Assembly (NCBI RefSeq): GCF_021272205.1 | Contig: NZ_JAJSDX010000003.1 | Span: 372,001-436,000 of the forward strand | Reading direction: 5' to 3' | From: Pantoea sp. Mb-10 | GTDB lineage: Bacteria; Pseudomonadota; Gammaproteobacteria; Enterobacterales; Enterobacteriaceae | Length of the DNA: 64,000 nucleotides | In this document: piece by piece, positions 10,062-18,866 of the stretch | How the letters are laid out: each line of letters opens with the position of its first letter | Numbering within the stretch: the stretch's first letter is position 1 | Position numbers and translations under genes: made by a program | The notes under the pieces: model-generated | What the model saw: the letters and a program-made list of their open reading frames with translations, nothing else | The model's database searches: none | Told to the model about the DNA's origin: nothing

Positions 10062-10541
10062 TTGCGTTTACTCCGCTGCGCATCAGCGCTTTATGCCGCC
10101 AATCCAACAGGTCGGCCAGCGGCATGGTGTACATTTCCGAGGGTGGCCAGTGAAATACCGTGGCGATATCGGCCATCAGGTCGTTGATTGTCAGGTCAGT
10201 CGGCCAGGCTACTCGTCCGACTTCGCAGTTAAAAAACCGATCACCTTGCCCGCTAGCGCAATCAAATCCGCTGGCGCCAGCGTGTTGCACTCCGCTTTGG
10301 TCAGCGACGGTACGCTGATGCGCGGTATCACCACCAGCAGGGCATCCACGTCTGAGCCCGCCAGTTCGGACAAGCGCACACCGCGCAGCGCTCCGGCATT
10401 TGGCTTCATCAGTTCAATCTGCGTCATCACGGTATCGCCACGCACAATAGGCGATTCCAGCACCACAACGTTTTCGTTCTGTTCCATTTTCACTGCCTTT
10501 TCAAAGGAGAGGAGAAAGCCAGCGTCGCCTGACGCTGGCAT
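10051..10541 (-). CDS. E: tail assembly fusion gpE+E' made by -1 frameshift
   Basis: Reading zero frame from 10541 to the slippery site and then -1 gives a ~163-residue product ending LLDWRHKALMRSGVNANEQ. The -1 segment (VGRVAWPTDLTINDLMAD) is the conserved E' extension of P2-like phages. E and E' act as tail-assembly chaperones that load the tape measure. The E' stop overlaps the T start. This arrangement matches P2 E/E' and the lambda G/GT logic. Confidence 0.88.
10209..10541 (-). CDS. E: tail assembly protein gpE (unshifted product)
   Basis: The 110-residue zero-frame product begins near MPASGDAGFLLSFEKAV; the more likely P2-like start is the internal MEQNENVVVLESP or MTQIELMKPNAGALRG. 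It ends at TAG (10211-10209) just after the slippery heptamer. It is the chaperone form without the tape-measure-binding tail. Confidence 0.9.
   Translation of the reverse strand: MPASGDAGFLLSFEKAVKMEQNENVVVLESPIVRGDTVMTQIELMKPNAGALRGVRLSELAGSDVDALLVVIPRISVPSLTKAECNTLAPADLIALAGKVIGFLTAKSDE
10230..10236 (-). promoter_or_regulatory. programmed -1 ribosomal frameshift site (T TTT TTA)
   Basis: On the coding strand the zero-frame codons GGT TTT TTA form the X XXY YYZ heptamer T-TTT-TTA, seven codons before the E stop. Slipping back one base joins E to E'. P2 uses a similar T-run at the same place. Confidence 0.85.
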
Positions 10542-10548
10542 CAGGGCG

Positions 10549-11058
10549 TTAGACTAAACCGACGTTTTTACGGCGCTGTTCCAGGCGATCGACGCCGTTG
10601 ACCTTCTCCACCATGTTGAGGGTGTCGATTTCAATCAGCGCCTTACCGTCAAAGGTCAGCTTGTAATAGGTGTTTTTGCTGGTGATCTTGGTTTCGCTGT
10701 CCTCGCCTTGCTTGGTTTCACCGAAGTCAAAGCTCTGGTGCTTTCCGCGCACCTCAATTTCTACCGCAACCTCTTCCCCTGCGTCGCCACGCTGGTAAGA
10801 GCCGGTGAAACGCAGCGGGACATCAGACGCGCCCCACTGTGAGAGCACCAGTTCATCGATGCCGCTGATGCTCCATTCGATATCCAGCGCATCATCCTCC
10901 AGACCATTGTCAATGAATGCGGCGCCGCTCATGCCCCCCGCACGGTAGGGATCGAGCTTGCGCGCCAGCTTAGGCAGCGTGACGGAGGTGACAACGCCTT
11001 GATAGCTGTTGGCATTGTTGAAAAGGTTCATGGCCTTGAGTTTGTGTGGCAGTGCCAT
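10549..11058 (-). CDS. FII: major tail tube protein gpFII
   Basis: 169 residues, close to P2 FII (172), starting MALPHKLKAMNLFNNANSYQ. It polymerises into the inner tube of the contractile tail. It follows the sheath gene by 12 nt and is full length. Confidence 0.95.
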   Translation of the reverse strand: MALPHKLKAMNLFNNANSYQGVVTSVTLPKLARKLDPYRAGGMSGAAFIDNGLEDDALDIEWSISGIDELVLSQWGASDVPLRFTGSYQRGDAGEEVAVEIEVRGKHQSFDFGETKQGEDSETKITSKNTYYKLTFDGKALIEIDTLNMVEKVNGVDRLEQRRKNVGLV

Positions 11059-11070
11059 TTATCTGGCTCC

Positions 11071-12240
11071 TTAACTGTTTACGGATGCGGCGAACGTCGC
11101 CAGATAGGTGTCGGTGATGCGCTGGCGCAGGGTTAAATCTTCCAGCGGTGGCACCGGCGTATAGTCGTAGTCGATAAAGAGCTTGCCCGCTTTCAGGCTG
11201 TCTTTGTCGTTGGCGCTTTCGTCATACCAGGCAGACGCGCCCAGCAGATAGCCCGCGCTGACCAATTCACGGAATTTGGCATTGATGCCCGCGATAATTT
11301 CCCGCACCAGAATCGGCGTGAGTGGCTTATCCACCGCCCACATGTGCGCTTCCGCCATGGTGTCGGCCAGCACCTGCGCGGTGCGGGTGTAGTTTTCGAA
11401 CTGGAACAGCGGATCGTCGCTGCAGGTGCGGTTGCCCCAGAAGCGGAAGCCGTCCTTGCGAATCAGCGTGGTGACATCCGCTTCGTTGAGCAGATCGGCA
11501 TCGGTGCCCGCCTGCTGCAGATCCCAGAATACCGAAGCCGAAATACCGGTGACGCCGTTCACGCCCACGTTCGACAACGTTTTGTGCCAGCCGGTGTCAG
11601 TGTCGATTTTGGCGCGCAGGCCGAGCGCGCGTGCGGTGGCCCAGGCGGTAGAGGATTGGCTGGTGGTGCTGTTCCAGGCGAGGAAATCAGGCCAAATGAC
11701 CATCAGTTCGCGCTGGCTAAAGTTCTGACGATACAGACGGGCTTCTGAAATGGTTTTGCACTGCCATGCCGAAACGTAGGCGAACGCACGCAGCTGTTGC
11801 GCAATGCTGGCCAGGGCTGTGGCCACCTCTAATGAGTCGAGGCCGGGCGCGCCCAGAATGCGCGGCTTAACGTCCAGCTGCGTCTGTGCCGCCAGCAATG
11901 CTTTCATGCCGGTGTAACGGCCATTTTCGTCGGTGCCACCGATGATATTGGACACCGTTTCGGCGTCGTCTTTGCCTTCCGCGACACGTACCACTACCGT
12001 CACGGGCCGAGACTGATCGGCAATCGCCTGCAGCGCGGCGGCAAGCGTGCCGGTGACGCCAGCTTTACCGACGGCGCCCTGCACATTGGTGATGAGCACC
12101 GGCGTATTGAGTGGAAACGTCGCCGCATCAGCATCCTGCGCGGTGCAGACCATGCCGACAATGGCGGTAGAGAGAGTGGAAATAGTGCGCGTGCCGTCGT
12201 TGATTTCGACGACGCGGACACCGTGATGATAATCAGACAT
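11071..12240 (-). CDS. FI: contractile tail sheath protein gpFI
   Basis: 389 residues (P2 FI 396), starting [20 protein letters not shown], with the conserved sheath segments [20 protein letters not shown] and [13 protein letters not shown]. It forms the contracting outer tube. First gene of the FI-D tail operon; a terminator lies upstream, so its own promoter should lie in 12241-12343. Confidence 0.96.
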   Translation of the reverse strand: MSDYHHGVRVVEINDGTRTISTLSTAIVGMVCTAQDADAATFPLNTPVLITNVQGAVGKAGVTGTLAAALQAIADQSRPVTVVVRVAEGKDDAETVSNIIGGTDENGRYTGMKALLAAQTQLDVKPRILGAPGLDSLEVATALASIAQQLRAFAYVSAWQCKTISEARLYRQNFSQRELMVIWPDFLAWNSTTSQSSTAWATARALGLRAKIDTDTGWHKTLSNVGVNGVTGISASVFWDLQQAGTDADLLNEADVTTLIRKDGFRFWGNRTCSDDPLFQFENYTRTAQVLADTMAEAHMWAVDKPLTPILVREIIAGINAKFRELVSAGYLLGASAWYDESANDKDSLKAGKLFIDYDYTPVPPLEDLTLRQRITDTYLATFAASVNS

Positions 12241-12343
12241 TCTGATGGACTCCTGTTCAAAGGTGTTCCCAGCATGTCAGGTCAGATGCGGGGGCGCATG
12301 CGGTTGCGGTTTGCTGAAATCTGAGCAAACACATGCCCGCCGT

Positions 12344-12371
12344 AATAAAAAAAGCCCCGAGTGGGGCTTTG
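12344..12371 (-). terminator. terminator ending the fibre-region transcript
   Basis: AAAGCCCC/GGGGCTTT hairpin with a T7 run on the leftward strand, between the 12451-12903 gene and sheath FI. Confidence 0.85.
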
Positions 12372-12450
12372 AGATGGCGCGGATGCTTTGATGCAAGAAT
12401 AGCCGGGGCGATACTCACCATCACCGCCCCGAGCTGCATACCGTTTAGCC

Positions 12451-12903
12451 CTAACGCGCGTTTAGCACGTACCAGCCGCCATTGATAAATACGATATTCT
12501 TTCCCTCTCCCGCATCCGGCGGCGCAATCGCGGTAGAGTTGGCGGGCAGGCCCAGCCCCACCGGAAGATACTCCTCAGTTGCGCCAGTGTAGCGGTGGTT
12601 TTGCTCGTCATAATGGTAGGCCGTGATGGTGCCCGCGACGATCGCTAACCCGTTTTCATCCAGAACGGCTCGAGCAGGCACCTGCTGCCAGTTGTCGTCT
12701 ACGAACACGATGTTTTTCCCCTCGACCGCAACCGGCGGCGCAATCGCAGTTGAGTTGGCTGGCAGACCCAACCCCACTGGCAGATACTCCTCGGTTGCGC
12801 CGGTGTAATAGCCGCTGCGCTCGTCGTAGTGGTAAGCCGTAATAATACCCGCGACGATCGCAAGACCGTTTTCACCCAAGATGGCTTTATTTGCCTCAGT
12901 CAT
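12451..12903 (-). CDS. phage tail-associated protein with two tandem copies of one domain
   Basis: The 150-residue protein is built from two near-identical ~70-residue repeats, each with ENGLAIVAG.ITAYHYDE, then TGATEEYLPVGLGLPANSTA and a GEGKNIVF..  .W segment. The YHYD...TG...PANST pattern is widespread in short proteins near phage tail fibres; I infer an attachment-related role but do not know one. GAGGAG precedes the ATG. It occupies the slot where P2 has the accessory Z/fun gene, between fibre genes and sheath, with terminators on both sides. Confidence 0.7.
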   Translation of the reverse strand: MTEANKAILGENGLAIVAGIITAYHYDERSGYYTGATEEYLPVGLGLPANSTAIAPPVAVEGKNIVFVDDNWQQVPARAVLDENGLAIVAGTITAYHYDEQNHRYTGATEEYLPVGLGLPANSTAIAPPDAGEGKNIVFINGGWYVLNAR

Positions 12904-13100
12904 GGTGTGCTCCTCAAAAAAATGAATGCCACGTTACGTAGGCGGGTTTCAATAGAAAGGGGCATGAGTCGCCACCGCACAAGCGGGATCGCGACCACTC
13001 CTTCCCTACAATCCTCCTGATTGAAGGAGGGGGCAGGATCTTAGTCATGGCCGCGGCTTGCATGCGGTTGCGGTTTGGTGGGAAATGAGCGGACAGGCAA

Positions 13101-13124
13101 AAATATTCCCGCAAAAGCGGGAAT
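13101..13124 (-). terminator. terminator after the tail fibre assembly gene
   Basis: ATTCCCGC/GCGGGAAT perfect 8-bp stem (13105-13124) followed leftward by ATTTTT. It separates the V-to-tfa transcript from the 12451-12903 gene. Confidence 0.8.
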
Positions 13125-13131
13125 GGGGACC

Positions 13132-13548
13132 TTACTCTGGCACGGCGGGCCAATCGATTGTAGGCACCTGTGAGGTGTCCACGCGATTCAGCATCACCCG
13201 ATAGATTTTCCACGCCTTAAGTTGCGCGGTTTCCTGTTCAGTGGCCATACCCAAGTCTTGTGCATCATTCAAGGGACGAATTTTCCTATCGGCTTGCTGC
13301 ATCAAAATGCTGACCAGCTGCTTCGCCTGCTCGACCCGCTCTTCAGCGCCAGGAGGCGGAATATCTGCCCATGCAGGCTGACCATCCGGTCCGGCGACCC
13401 GAATTTTGCCTTCTGGCGGCGCTTTACTGTATTGGATAAAAATCTCAGCGCTGACGTTTACAGCATCCTCCGGCCAGTCGACATAGCTAGTCTTAAGGCT
13501 GTCGGCGTAAAAAGCATTCTTGGTGGCACTGTAGCTGTACGTTTCCAT
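13132..13548 (-). CDS. tail fibre assembly protein (Tfa/gpG family)
   Basis: 138 residues starting METYSYSATKNAFYADSLK, with the family core WPEDAVNVS and the C-terminal LKAWKIYRVMLNRVDTSQVP motif. These chaperones help fibres trimerise and may stay on the tip. Its start abuts the stop of the fibre gene, the usual fibre-chaperone pair. Confidence 0.92.
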   Translation of the reverse strand: METYSYSATKNAFYADSLKTSYVDWPEDAVNVSAEIFIQYSKAPPEGKIRVAGPDGQPAWADIPPPGAEERVEQAKQLVSILMQQADRKIRPLNDAQDLGMATEQETAQLKAWKIYRVMLNRVDTSQVPTIDWPAVPE

Positions 13549-14513
13549 TATTCCCCCACGGCGATCCAGTCAAAATAAAACGGCGTATTTACTGAGGCAC
13601 GCTTGACGGTAGCGCCAGTGGCATTCCTGCCAGTGTGGCCATAAACAAACCCGCTTTCACCCTGCCATCCGGTTAATACCAGCCCTGCGCAACCTTTTGG
13701 GAAAGCTATCGGGAAGTTGAGTTTGAACATCATTGAGGCTGTATCCGATGAGGCATAGCTGCCCGCCTGCACAACCAGCGATGTACCATTAGCCAGCGGG
13801 ATTTTTGCCCAACCATTTGCCATCAAGCCGCCGGTGAAGACGCTGATATCCGGGATCTGGTTTGCACCCGTGCCCACATCCCGCAGCGCCGCTGCTTTCA
13901 GACCGAGCGTGGCAAGCGCCTTTGCAACCAACCCAGCGTCTTTCAGTTCTTTCAACGCATTTTCCGTGAGCAAATACTGCCCGTGCGGATTGGCTGCCTT
14001 GAGGTGGCTGTTCAGCAGCGTGTCGGCGTACTGTCTGACCTCAATCACCCTGTCATCCACGTACTGCCGTGTTGCCAGCACCACAGACGGATCGATTTTC
14101 AGCGTCACGGCGCTGGTGCTGTTCACAATTAAGATCATACGCACGGTCTGCGTACGGCCGCTGCCCTCGGCCAGCTGCGGCTTGTAAGTCTCGGCGCAGT
14201 TGGCCACGGCAATCAGTACGCCGTTGGCGTCGTACAGGCCAATCTCCCGGATCCAAAATCCGCCCTCGCCTTCCGGGATAATCTGCTCGGCAATAATCTG
14301 GCTGCTGTTGGCCGCATCCACCGACAGCGCGTTGAGCGGCGCGCGGCGTTTTTCGCCGATGAGCTTCGTCTGCGCCGGGTCGGGCGTGGGCAGCGTGCCG
14401 CCACCGTCCCCCACCGCCATGGTGGAGATATTGACTTGGGTCCCCAGCGCCGCGGCGTTCGCCAGCAGCGCCGCACCCTGATTGGTCAGGAGGGCAAAAT
14501 ATTTGGTTGTCAT
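13548..14513 (-). CDS. H: tail fibre protein gpH (short)
   Basis: 321 residues, about half of P2 gpH. The first ~150 residues (TKYFALLTNQGAALLANAAA; GFWIREIGLYDANGVLIAVA) are the conserved baseplate-attaching part; a short shaft follows (AANPHGQYL), then a ~90-residue C-terminal receptor-binding module starting near GWAKIPLANGTSLVVQAGSY. The receptor-binding end decides host or target range. Overlaps gpI by 4 nt. No frameshift seen, so the short length is probably native. Confidence 0.9.
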   Translation of the reverse strand: MTTKYFALLTNQGAALLANAAALGTQVNISTMAVGDGGGTLPTPDPAQTKLIGEKRRAPLNALSVDAANSSQIIAEQIIPEGEGGFWIREIGLYDANGVLIAVANCAETYKPQLAEGSGRTQTVRMILIVNSTSAVTLKIDPSVVLATRQYVDDRVIEVRQYADTLLNSHLKAANPHGQYLLTENALKELKDAGLVAKALATLGLKAAALRDVGTGANQIPDISVFTGGLMANGWAKIPLANGTSLVVQAGSYASSDTASMMFKLNFPIAFPKGCAGLVLTGWQGESGFVYGHTGRNATGATVKRASVNTPFYFDWIAVGE

Positions 14514-15118
14514 ACGCTCACTTCCAGTAGGTCGATAAGATGCACCGCGGCACCGGCATAAAGCGGGCCTCCGGCGCTGATGTGCTCAGGGATATAGGGA
14601 TAAACGGTAAGCGCGTCACCGCTGTAGCACGCGGCGGCCACGGGAATGGCGCCGTGCGCGTCGAGGTTAATCGACAAACCAATCAGATGGCGGCTGCAGG
14701 GCTTCGCATCAGCAATTAACCGCTCCAGCTCGTTGTACATCTCTTCGGTGATGCCGTAGTCCAGCACGCCCACATCGAGGCGGAAGGTGCCGGGCGCATC
14801 GCCGGTCTTCCACCACTCAATGATGCGGATAAGGTAGCCCAGCGGTTCCACTACGCGGCGGATGGCGCCCACGGTGCCTTTACGCTGATGCACCGCACGG
14901 GACGCCGCCACCACCGCACGCTTGGTGGCTTCCGGCCAGGCGGTGTCCCAGCGATCAACCGACCACGCCCATGCCAGATACGGCAGCAGCACGAGTGGAC
15001 AGGCTTGCGGATCCCATAGCTGGCGCAGCGGCACCGAGAGGCCATCAATTGAAGCCAGCGCCTCCGCAGCCGCCACTTCCAGCGGCGACGAGCCCGTGGG
15101 CAGCAGGCGGTCACTCAT
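14510..15118 (-). CDS. I: baseplate protein gpI
   Basis: 202 residues from the ATG at 15118 (MSDRLLPTGSSPLEVAAAEA), as in P2 gpI; the longer upstream start lies inside J and lacks homology. Contains LRQLWDPQACPLVLLPYLAWAWS, the signature tryptophan-rich baseplate segment. Overlaps the J stop by 8 nt. Confidence 0.93.
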   Translation of the reverse strand: MSDRLLPTGSSPLEVAAAEALASIDGLSVPLRQLWDPQACPLVLLPYLAWAWSVDRWDTAWPEATKRAVVAASRAVHQRKGTVGAIRRVVEPLGYLIRIIEWWKTGDAPGTFRLDVGVLDYGITEEMYNELERLIADAKPCSRHLIGLSINLDAHGAIPVAAACYSGDALTVYPYIPEHISAGGPLYAGAAVHLIDLLEVSV

Positions 15119-16019
15119 CGGATCCCCCCACGCGTAAGGCATAGCGGGTGCAAAAAGCCGCCTGCGTTTTGTCCAGCACCACATCCGCCAGCGGTTTAAT
15201 CAGGTTAACGCGCTGGACGCCTTCAACGTGCAGCGCCGCATACAGCGCCGACAGGCGAATATCGCGGCCCAGGCGCTTTTGCGTGGTCACGAAGGCCACC
15301 AGCTTGGCTTCAGAAGCCGCACGAATCGGCTCGGCTTCCGGCCCCGGGTAGAGAAACAGCTCGGCCTCAATCTCGTAAGGCACAATGGCGGCCGACTGCA
15401 CGGTGACACGATCCGCAATTGGTCGCACGTTTTCGTCATTGAGCGCCGTCTCCACCGCCGTCAGCAGGTCAGCCGGTGCTGTACCGTCCCCGTCGCGTGC
15501 CAGCACGGTGATGGTGACCACCGCCGGCGACGGGCTGATGGCAGAGGCATCTGACACGCGTCCATCGGCGCTGCGCGCGTGATACTCATACGCGCCGGCC
15601 GGTCCGGCCACGCTTAATCCTTCGAACGCGCCAGCGATGCGGGCGCGGAAATCGTCGTCGCTCTCCATCACAGCCGCCAAGGGCGGGATGGCGCGATCGT
15701 CTGCGGGAGCGATCACCAGTCGCGTTACGCCGTTGTTCGCACCAAGCTGATCTAAATCGGTGTTTTGGGCATACGCCACCATCACCGCGCGGGCGGCTTC
15801 GTTTACCCGCTGACGCAGAATGATTTCGCGATAGGCGTTCTCCTCAAGCAGCTTGACGATGGGCTCCGATTCCAACGACAAGGTGCGCGCGATGGCCGTC
15901 TGTTGCTCTGTCGGGTAAAGCGAGATCAGCGTGGCCTTGCGCTCGGCCAACAGGGTTTCGTAATCCAGCGTTTCCACCACGTCGGGCGCGGGTAACTGGC
16001 TCAGGTCGATGGTTGCCAT
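15111..16019 (-). CDS. J: baseplate wedge protein gpJ
   Basis: 302 residues, the same length as P2 gpJ, starting MATIDLSQLPAPDVVETLDY. T4 gp6-like wedge component at the edge of the baseplate. Full length, 3 bp downstream of W. Confidence 0.96.
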   Translation of the reverse strand: MATIDLSQLPAPDVVETLDYETLLAERKATLISLYPTEQQTAIARTLSLESEPIVKLLEENAYREIILRQRVNEAARAVMVAYAQNTDLDQLGANNGVTRLVIAPADDRAIPPLAAVMESDDDFRARIAGAFEGLSVAGPAGAYEYHARSADGRVSDASAISPSPAVVTITVLARDGDGTAPADLLTAVETALNDENVRPIADRVTVQSAAIVPYEIEAELFLYPGPEAEPIRAASEAKLVAFVTTQKRLGRDIRLSALYAALHVEGVQRVNLIKPLADVVLDKTQAAFCTRYALRVGGSDE

Positions 16020-16022
16020 GTT

Positions 16023-16373
16023 TTAGCTCACGGGGACAGTTAAGGAAAAAGGTTGCGCGGTGTCACTGCGGTTGCCAGTCAACTCGACCACCATGCTGCC
16101 GTCGAACGTGGAGGCAAAGTTGATGCCGGTGAGCGTGATGCGCGGCTCCCACGTTAAAATCGCGACGTAACACGCCGACATGATCTGCAGCCGCAGCGAC
16201 GCGTTTTGTGGTTGGTCAATCAGCGCCGAGAGTAGCGAGCCATAGCGGCGGCGCATGACACGACTGCCGAGCGGCGTGGTGAGAATGTCGCTAACTGACT
16301 GGCGAATATGATCGATATCCGTCAGCGCTTCGCCGGTTTCCCGGTGCATGCCAAGGTAGTTTGTCTGGGTCAT
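16023..16373 (-). CDS. W: baseplate wedge protein gpW
   Basis: 116 residues, T4 gp25-like lysozyme-fold wedge protein (GEALTDIDHIRQSVSDILTT; GSRVMRRRYGS). Overlaps V by 4 nt and precedes J. Confidence 0.95.
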   Translation of the reverse strand: MTQTNYLGMHRETGEALTDIDHIRQSVSDILTTPLGSRVMRRRYGSLLSALIDQPQNASLRLQIMSACYVAILTWEPRITLTGINFASTFDGSMVVELTGNRSDTAQPFSLTVPVS

Positions 16374-16960
16374 TGCGGGCCATCCGTTTTGCTGCCACCG
16401 CGCTGTACGCCGCCGTGGATATGGGTATCCAGCGCGACGCCGTTAGAGCTGAGCATGCCGCCGCGGTGTTCGACATTACCGGTCATTTTTCCGCCCTGCG
16501 TCACTTCGAGCTGTGCGGTTTTGAGAAGCTGAGTACATTCAACCAGCGGGGAATCGAGCAGTACTTTCACGGCGGCAGTGAGGGTGGCGGTCTGGATACC
16601 GGTGGCTTTGAGCGCCCCCTTTGCCGGTTCGTACTCGATCACCGCCCCGTCCGGGAATGACCAGTGCAGCGCATCGGCCGAGGCGGACGGTGCCGGGTTG
16701 GCATCGGAGAAAATACCGGGCAGCACAAAGCCGGTGTCGAGTTCGCCGCCGAGGCAAAAGATAATCACCTGCTCGCCCACTGAAGGCGCATTCCACGAGC
16801 GGGTCTTCCCCGCCCGGGCGGACAGCCAGTGCAGCCAGCCGGTGGTGTTGTTTCCCGTGTCCACGCGGCATACCCCGTCAAGGAGATTCACCTCAGCGAC
16901 GGTGCCGATACGGATCAGGTTGCGCAGCAGGCGCAGGATTTCGGAGAGTTGTTCATTCAT
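16370..16960 (-). CDS. V: baseplate spike protein gpV
   Basis: 196 residues from the ATG at 16960 (MNEQLSEILRLLRNLIRIGT), matching P2 gpV: an OB-fold domain (GEQVIIFCLGGELDTGFVLP), a DGAVIEYEP segment and a C-terminal beta-helix with HxH near the tip (DTHIHGG). This is the membrane-piercing spike. An in-frame GTG at 16993 is less likely. Confidence 0.94.
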   Translation of the reverse strand: MNEQLSEILRLLRNLIRIGTVAEVNLLDGVCRVDTGNNTTGWLHWLSARAGKTRSWNAPSVGEQVIIFCLGGELDTGFVLPGIFSDANPAPSASADALHWSFPDGAVIEYEPAKGALKATGIQTATLTAAVKVLLDSPLVECTQLLKTAQLEVTQGGKMTGNVEHRGGMLSSNGVALDTHIHGGVQRGGSKTDGPQ

Positions 16961-17163
16961 GGCATTATCTTGCTGAATGAAAGTGGCACGCACTACTTAA
17001 GTTGGTTTGTCCATACACCACCAAAAAGTCACTGCGCCAAGCAGGGGATGTGCGTCATACGTGGCCTCCTTGCCGCCTCGCCACGGCCTGTCTCATAGGC
17101 CATCGTGCAGAAGACAGATCTTTAATCAGCGCACTAAGTGGCGTATGCAAGACCCGTCTTCAC

Positions 17164-17631
17164 TCAGGCCCCATACTCACTGATTAACCGACCGTGGGCA
17201 TAAAGCTGCAGCGGCCGCGCGTCATCTTGCGGCGGCGGGCTCTCGGCGACGTGCTCGATGTACAGCGCTGTTCCGTCGCGCGTCACCCGCACGCGCTCGC
17301 TCAGCTGCAGAACAATTGCAATATCGTAGGTCGTGTCGCTAACGGGGTGAATTTGGAAGGTAAAACCGTCCCGCTGCTTCTCTTTTGTCGCCATCAGGTC
17401 GGGCTGATTAACGCGCAGCCAGTCGAGTATCGGTACAATCACTCCATCCATCTCACCGCTGAAAGCCGCGATCGCCACGTTCAGCCGATAGTGATATTCA
17501 AACGACAGCGACGCCGCCAGGGTAGAAACGATACGTCCGCTGTCGGTAAGCAGCGTGAGGCTATCGGGATGGGCCTGCAGCAGCGGTACGCTGTCGAGCA
17601 GCTTCTGACGAAGTTGTTGGGGTTTCAGCAT
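17164..17631 (-). CDS. R: tail completion protein gpR
   Basis: 155 residues from the ATG at 17631 (MLKPQQLRQKLLDSVPLLQA), matching P2 gpR including STLAASLSFEYHYRLN. In P2 it works with gpS to finish the tail; here S is absent and only ~200 bp without a comparable frame separate R from V. The R start overlaps the end of lysC. Confidence 0.92.
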   Translation of the reverse strand: MLKPQQLRQKLLDSVPLLQAHPDSLTLLTDSGRIVSTLAASLSFEYHYRLNVAIAAFSGEMDGVIVPILDWLRVNQPDLMATKEKQRDGFTFQIHPVSDTTYDIAIVLQLSERVRVTRDGTALYIEHVAESPPPQDDARPLQLYAHGRLISEYGA

Positions 17632-17884
17632 CGTGTTGCTCCTGGCACTCTTTAATGATGTCAATTTGCAGTCCGCAGGCCACCAGTGCGGCCTCCAACT
17701 GGCGATTATCCGCCACCAGATCGCCCTGCGAACGCAGGTTGTTGCCCGGTATTGGGCAACTTGTCACGCGCGGACATCCAATCCAGATAATCTCTGGCGC
17801 TGGCGAAGGCGGGACGGCTGTGCAGGCGGATAACGTCAGCAGGCAGAGCGGCAGCAGACCACGCACGTAAAATCGGATTCGCAT
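17561..17884 (-). CDS. lysC: outer-membrane spanin lipoprotein LysC (o-spanin)
   Basis: 107 residues, ATG at 17884. A short signal sequence ends in the lipobox LSAC (residues ~17-20), followed by a proline-rich segment, as in P2 LysC/lambda Rz1. It lies mostly inside lysB in another frame and runs into R. With LysB it fuses inner and outer membranes in the last step of lysis. Confidence 0.85.
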   Translation of the reverse strand: MRIRFYVRGLLPLCLLTLSACTAVPPSPAPEIIWIGCPRVTSCPIPGNNLRSQGDLVADNRQLEAALVACGLQIDIIKECQEQHDAETPTTSSEAARQRTAAAGPSR

Positions 17885-18155
17885 CGGTTTCCCTCTGTAT
17901 GTGGGCTTCACGGGCCAGGGCCTGCGAGCTGGCTTGGCCCTGGAGTTGACGCAGCGCGGCTTCGCGCTGTTGGCTCTGCCGGTTTTCGCTGTCAAGACGA
18001 TTGATCGCCCGGTCGCGGCTCTCGATGCCCGCCGACAGCGTATTGATGATCTTCTGCGCATCCGTCAACGTCTCGCTGGCGACCGACCAGCGCCAACCGG
18101 TCAGCGCCAGCGCCAGCAGCGCGGCAGCCAGCAGGGCCATCAAGATGCGGTTCAT
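17706..18155 (-). CDS. lysB: inner-membrane spanin LysB (i-spanin)
   Basis: 149 residues from the ATG at 18155 that overlaps the endolysin stop (ATGA). One N-terminal membrane anchor (ILMALLAAALLALALTGW) precedes a coiled-coil periplasmic domain rich in Q, E and R. Partner of the nested LysC. Confidence 0.88.
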   Translation of the reverse strand: MNRILMALLAAALLALALTGWRWSVASETLTDAQKIINTLSAGIESRDRAINRLDSENRQSQQREAALRQLQGQASSQALAREAHIQRETDANPILRAWSAAALPADVIRLHSRPAFASARDYLDWMSARDKLPNTGQQPAFAGRSGGG

Positions 18156-18664
18156 TGCGCCCCCTTGAGACACCACACCAGCTCACGTCCGCGCCGATTG
18201 CTCAATCCCGAATTCATCACGCCATTGACGTAGACCCAGCGCGGCAGCTGCAGGCAGGCGTCGCGCCAGCGACCACTGTTCAGCAGCTTCACCAGCGTAG
18301 AGCGGCAGGCATTACCGGTGCCAACGTTGAAGGCGAACGACACCAGCGCGTCATAAACGTGCTGCGGCACCGACACCAACACGCAGCCGGTCAGCGCCCG
18401 TTCAGTGCGAAGAACATTAGCGATAAAGGTGCCCGCCGCCTGGCGTTCAGTGATGCTTTTGCCCGGCACCACGCCGGCGGTATTGCCGATGCCATCCGTC
18501 CATCTCCCTGCGTCACACTGATACGGGCTCAGGCGACAGCCCTCATAATCCGCGATGAGTTTTAGGCCTTCTACCGAGGTATGCAGCTGCGGAAAGCCCG
18601 GTAGCGTGGCGGCCAGCGCCAGCACCACACCAATTGAACAGCGCTTAACGATTGGCAGATTCAT
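18152..18664 (-). CDS. SAR-type endolysin (GH24 lysozyme)
   Basis: 170 residues. An N-terminal signal-anchor-release-like stretch (SIGVVLALAATLPGF) precedes the glycosidase domain, with catalytic Glu in DYEGCRLSPYQCD and the downstream WTDGIGNT segment of R21-type lysozymes. It cleaves peptidoglycan once freed from the membrane. Starts inside the holin gene (20-nt overlap). Confidence 0.93.
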   Translation of the reverse strand: MNLPIVKRCSIGVVLALAATLPGFPQLHTSVEGLKLIADYEGCRLSPYQCDAGRWTDGIGNTAGVVPGKSITERQAAGTFIANVLRTERALTGCVLVSVPQHVYDALVSFAFNVGTGNACRSTLVKLLNSGRWRDACLQLPRWVYVNGVMNSGLSNRRGRELVWCLKGAQ

Positions 18665-18863
18665 AATCGCTCGCGCTCAGGCGGCCGCGCTCAAACAGCA
18701 GGTAGGTTTTGCGGCGGTAATACCAGCTCACCAGAAACATGCCGATCCCCAGCGCCATGCCCAGCAAGGTCGCCACATCCTGCAGATCCCAGCAGCCAAG
18801 CCAGCCCATCACCACGGCGATGGCGTAGGTGATAAACGCACTAATGCGCTCCGTACTCAGCAT
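18645..18863 (-). CDS. class II (pinholin-like) holin
   Basis: 72 residues with two membrane segments (residues ~10-25 and ~30-48, YAIAVVMGWLGCWD; LLGMALGIGMFLVSWYY) and a charged tail. Overlaps the SAR endolysin, a P21-type pairing in which the pinholin depolarises the membrane and releases the endolysin. Confidence 0.88.
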   Translation of the reverse strand: MLSTERISAFITYAIAVVMGWLGCWDLQDVATLLGMALGIGMFLVSWYYRRKTYLLFERGRLSASDYESANR

Positions 18864-18866
18864 GAT

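Noticed and set aside
12914-13213. 99-residue leftward frame beside the tail fibre assembly gene
   Set aside because: Overlaps tfa in another frame, crosses a clear terminator, and has no domain features.
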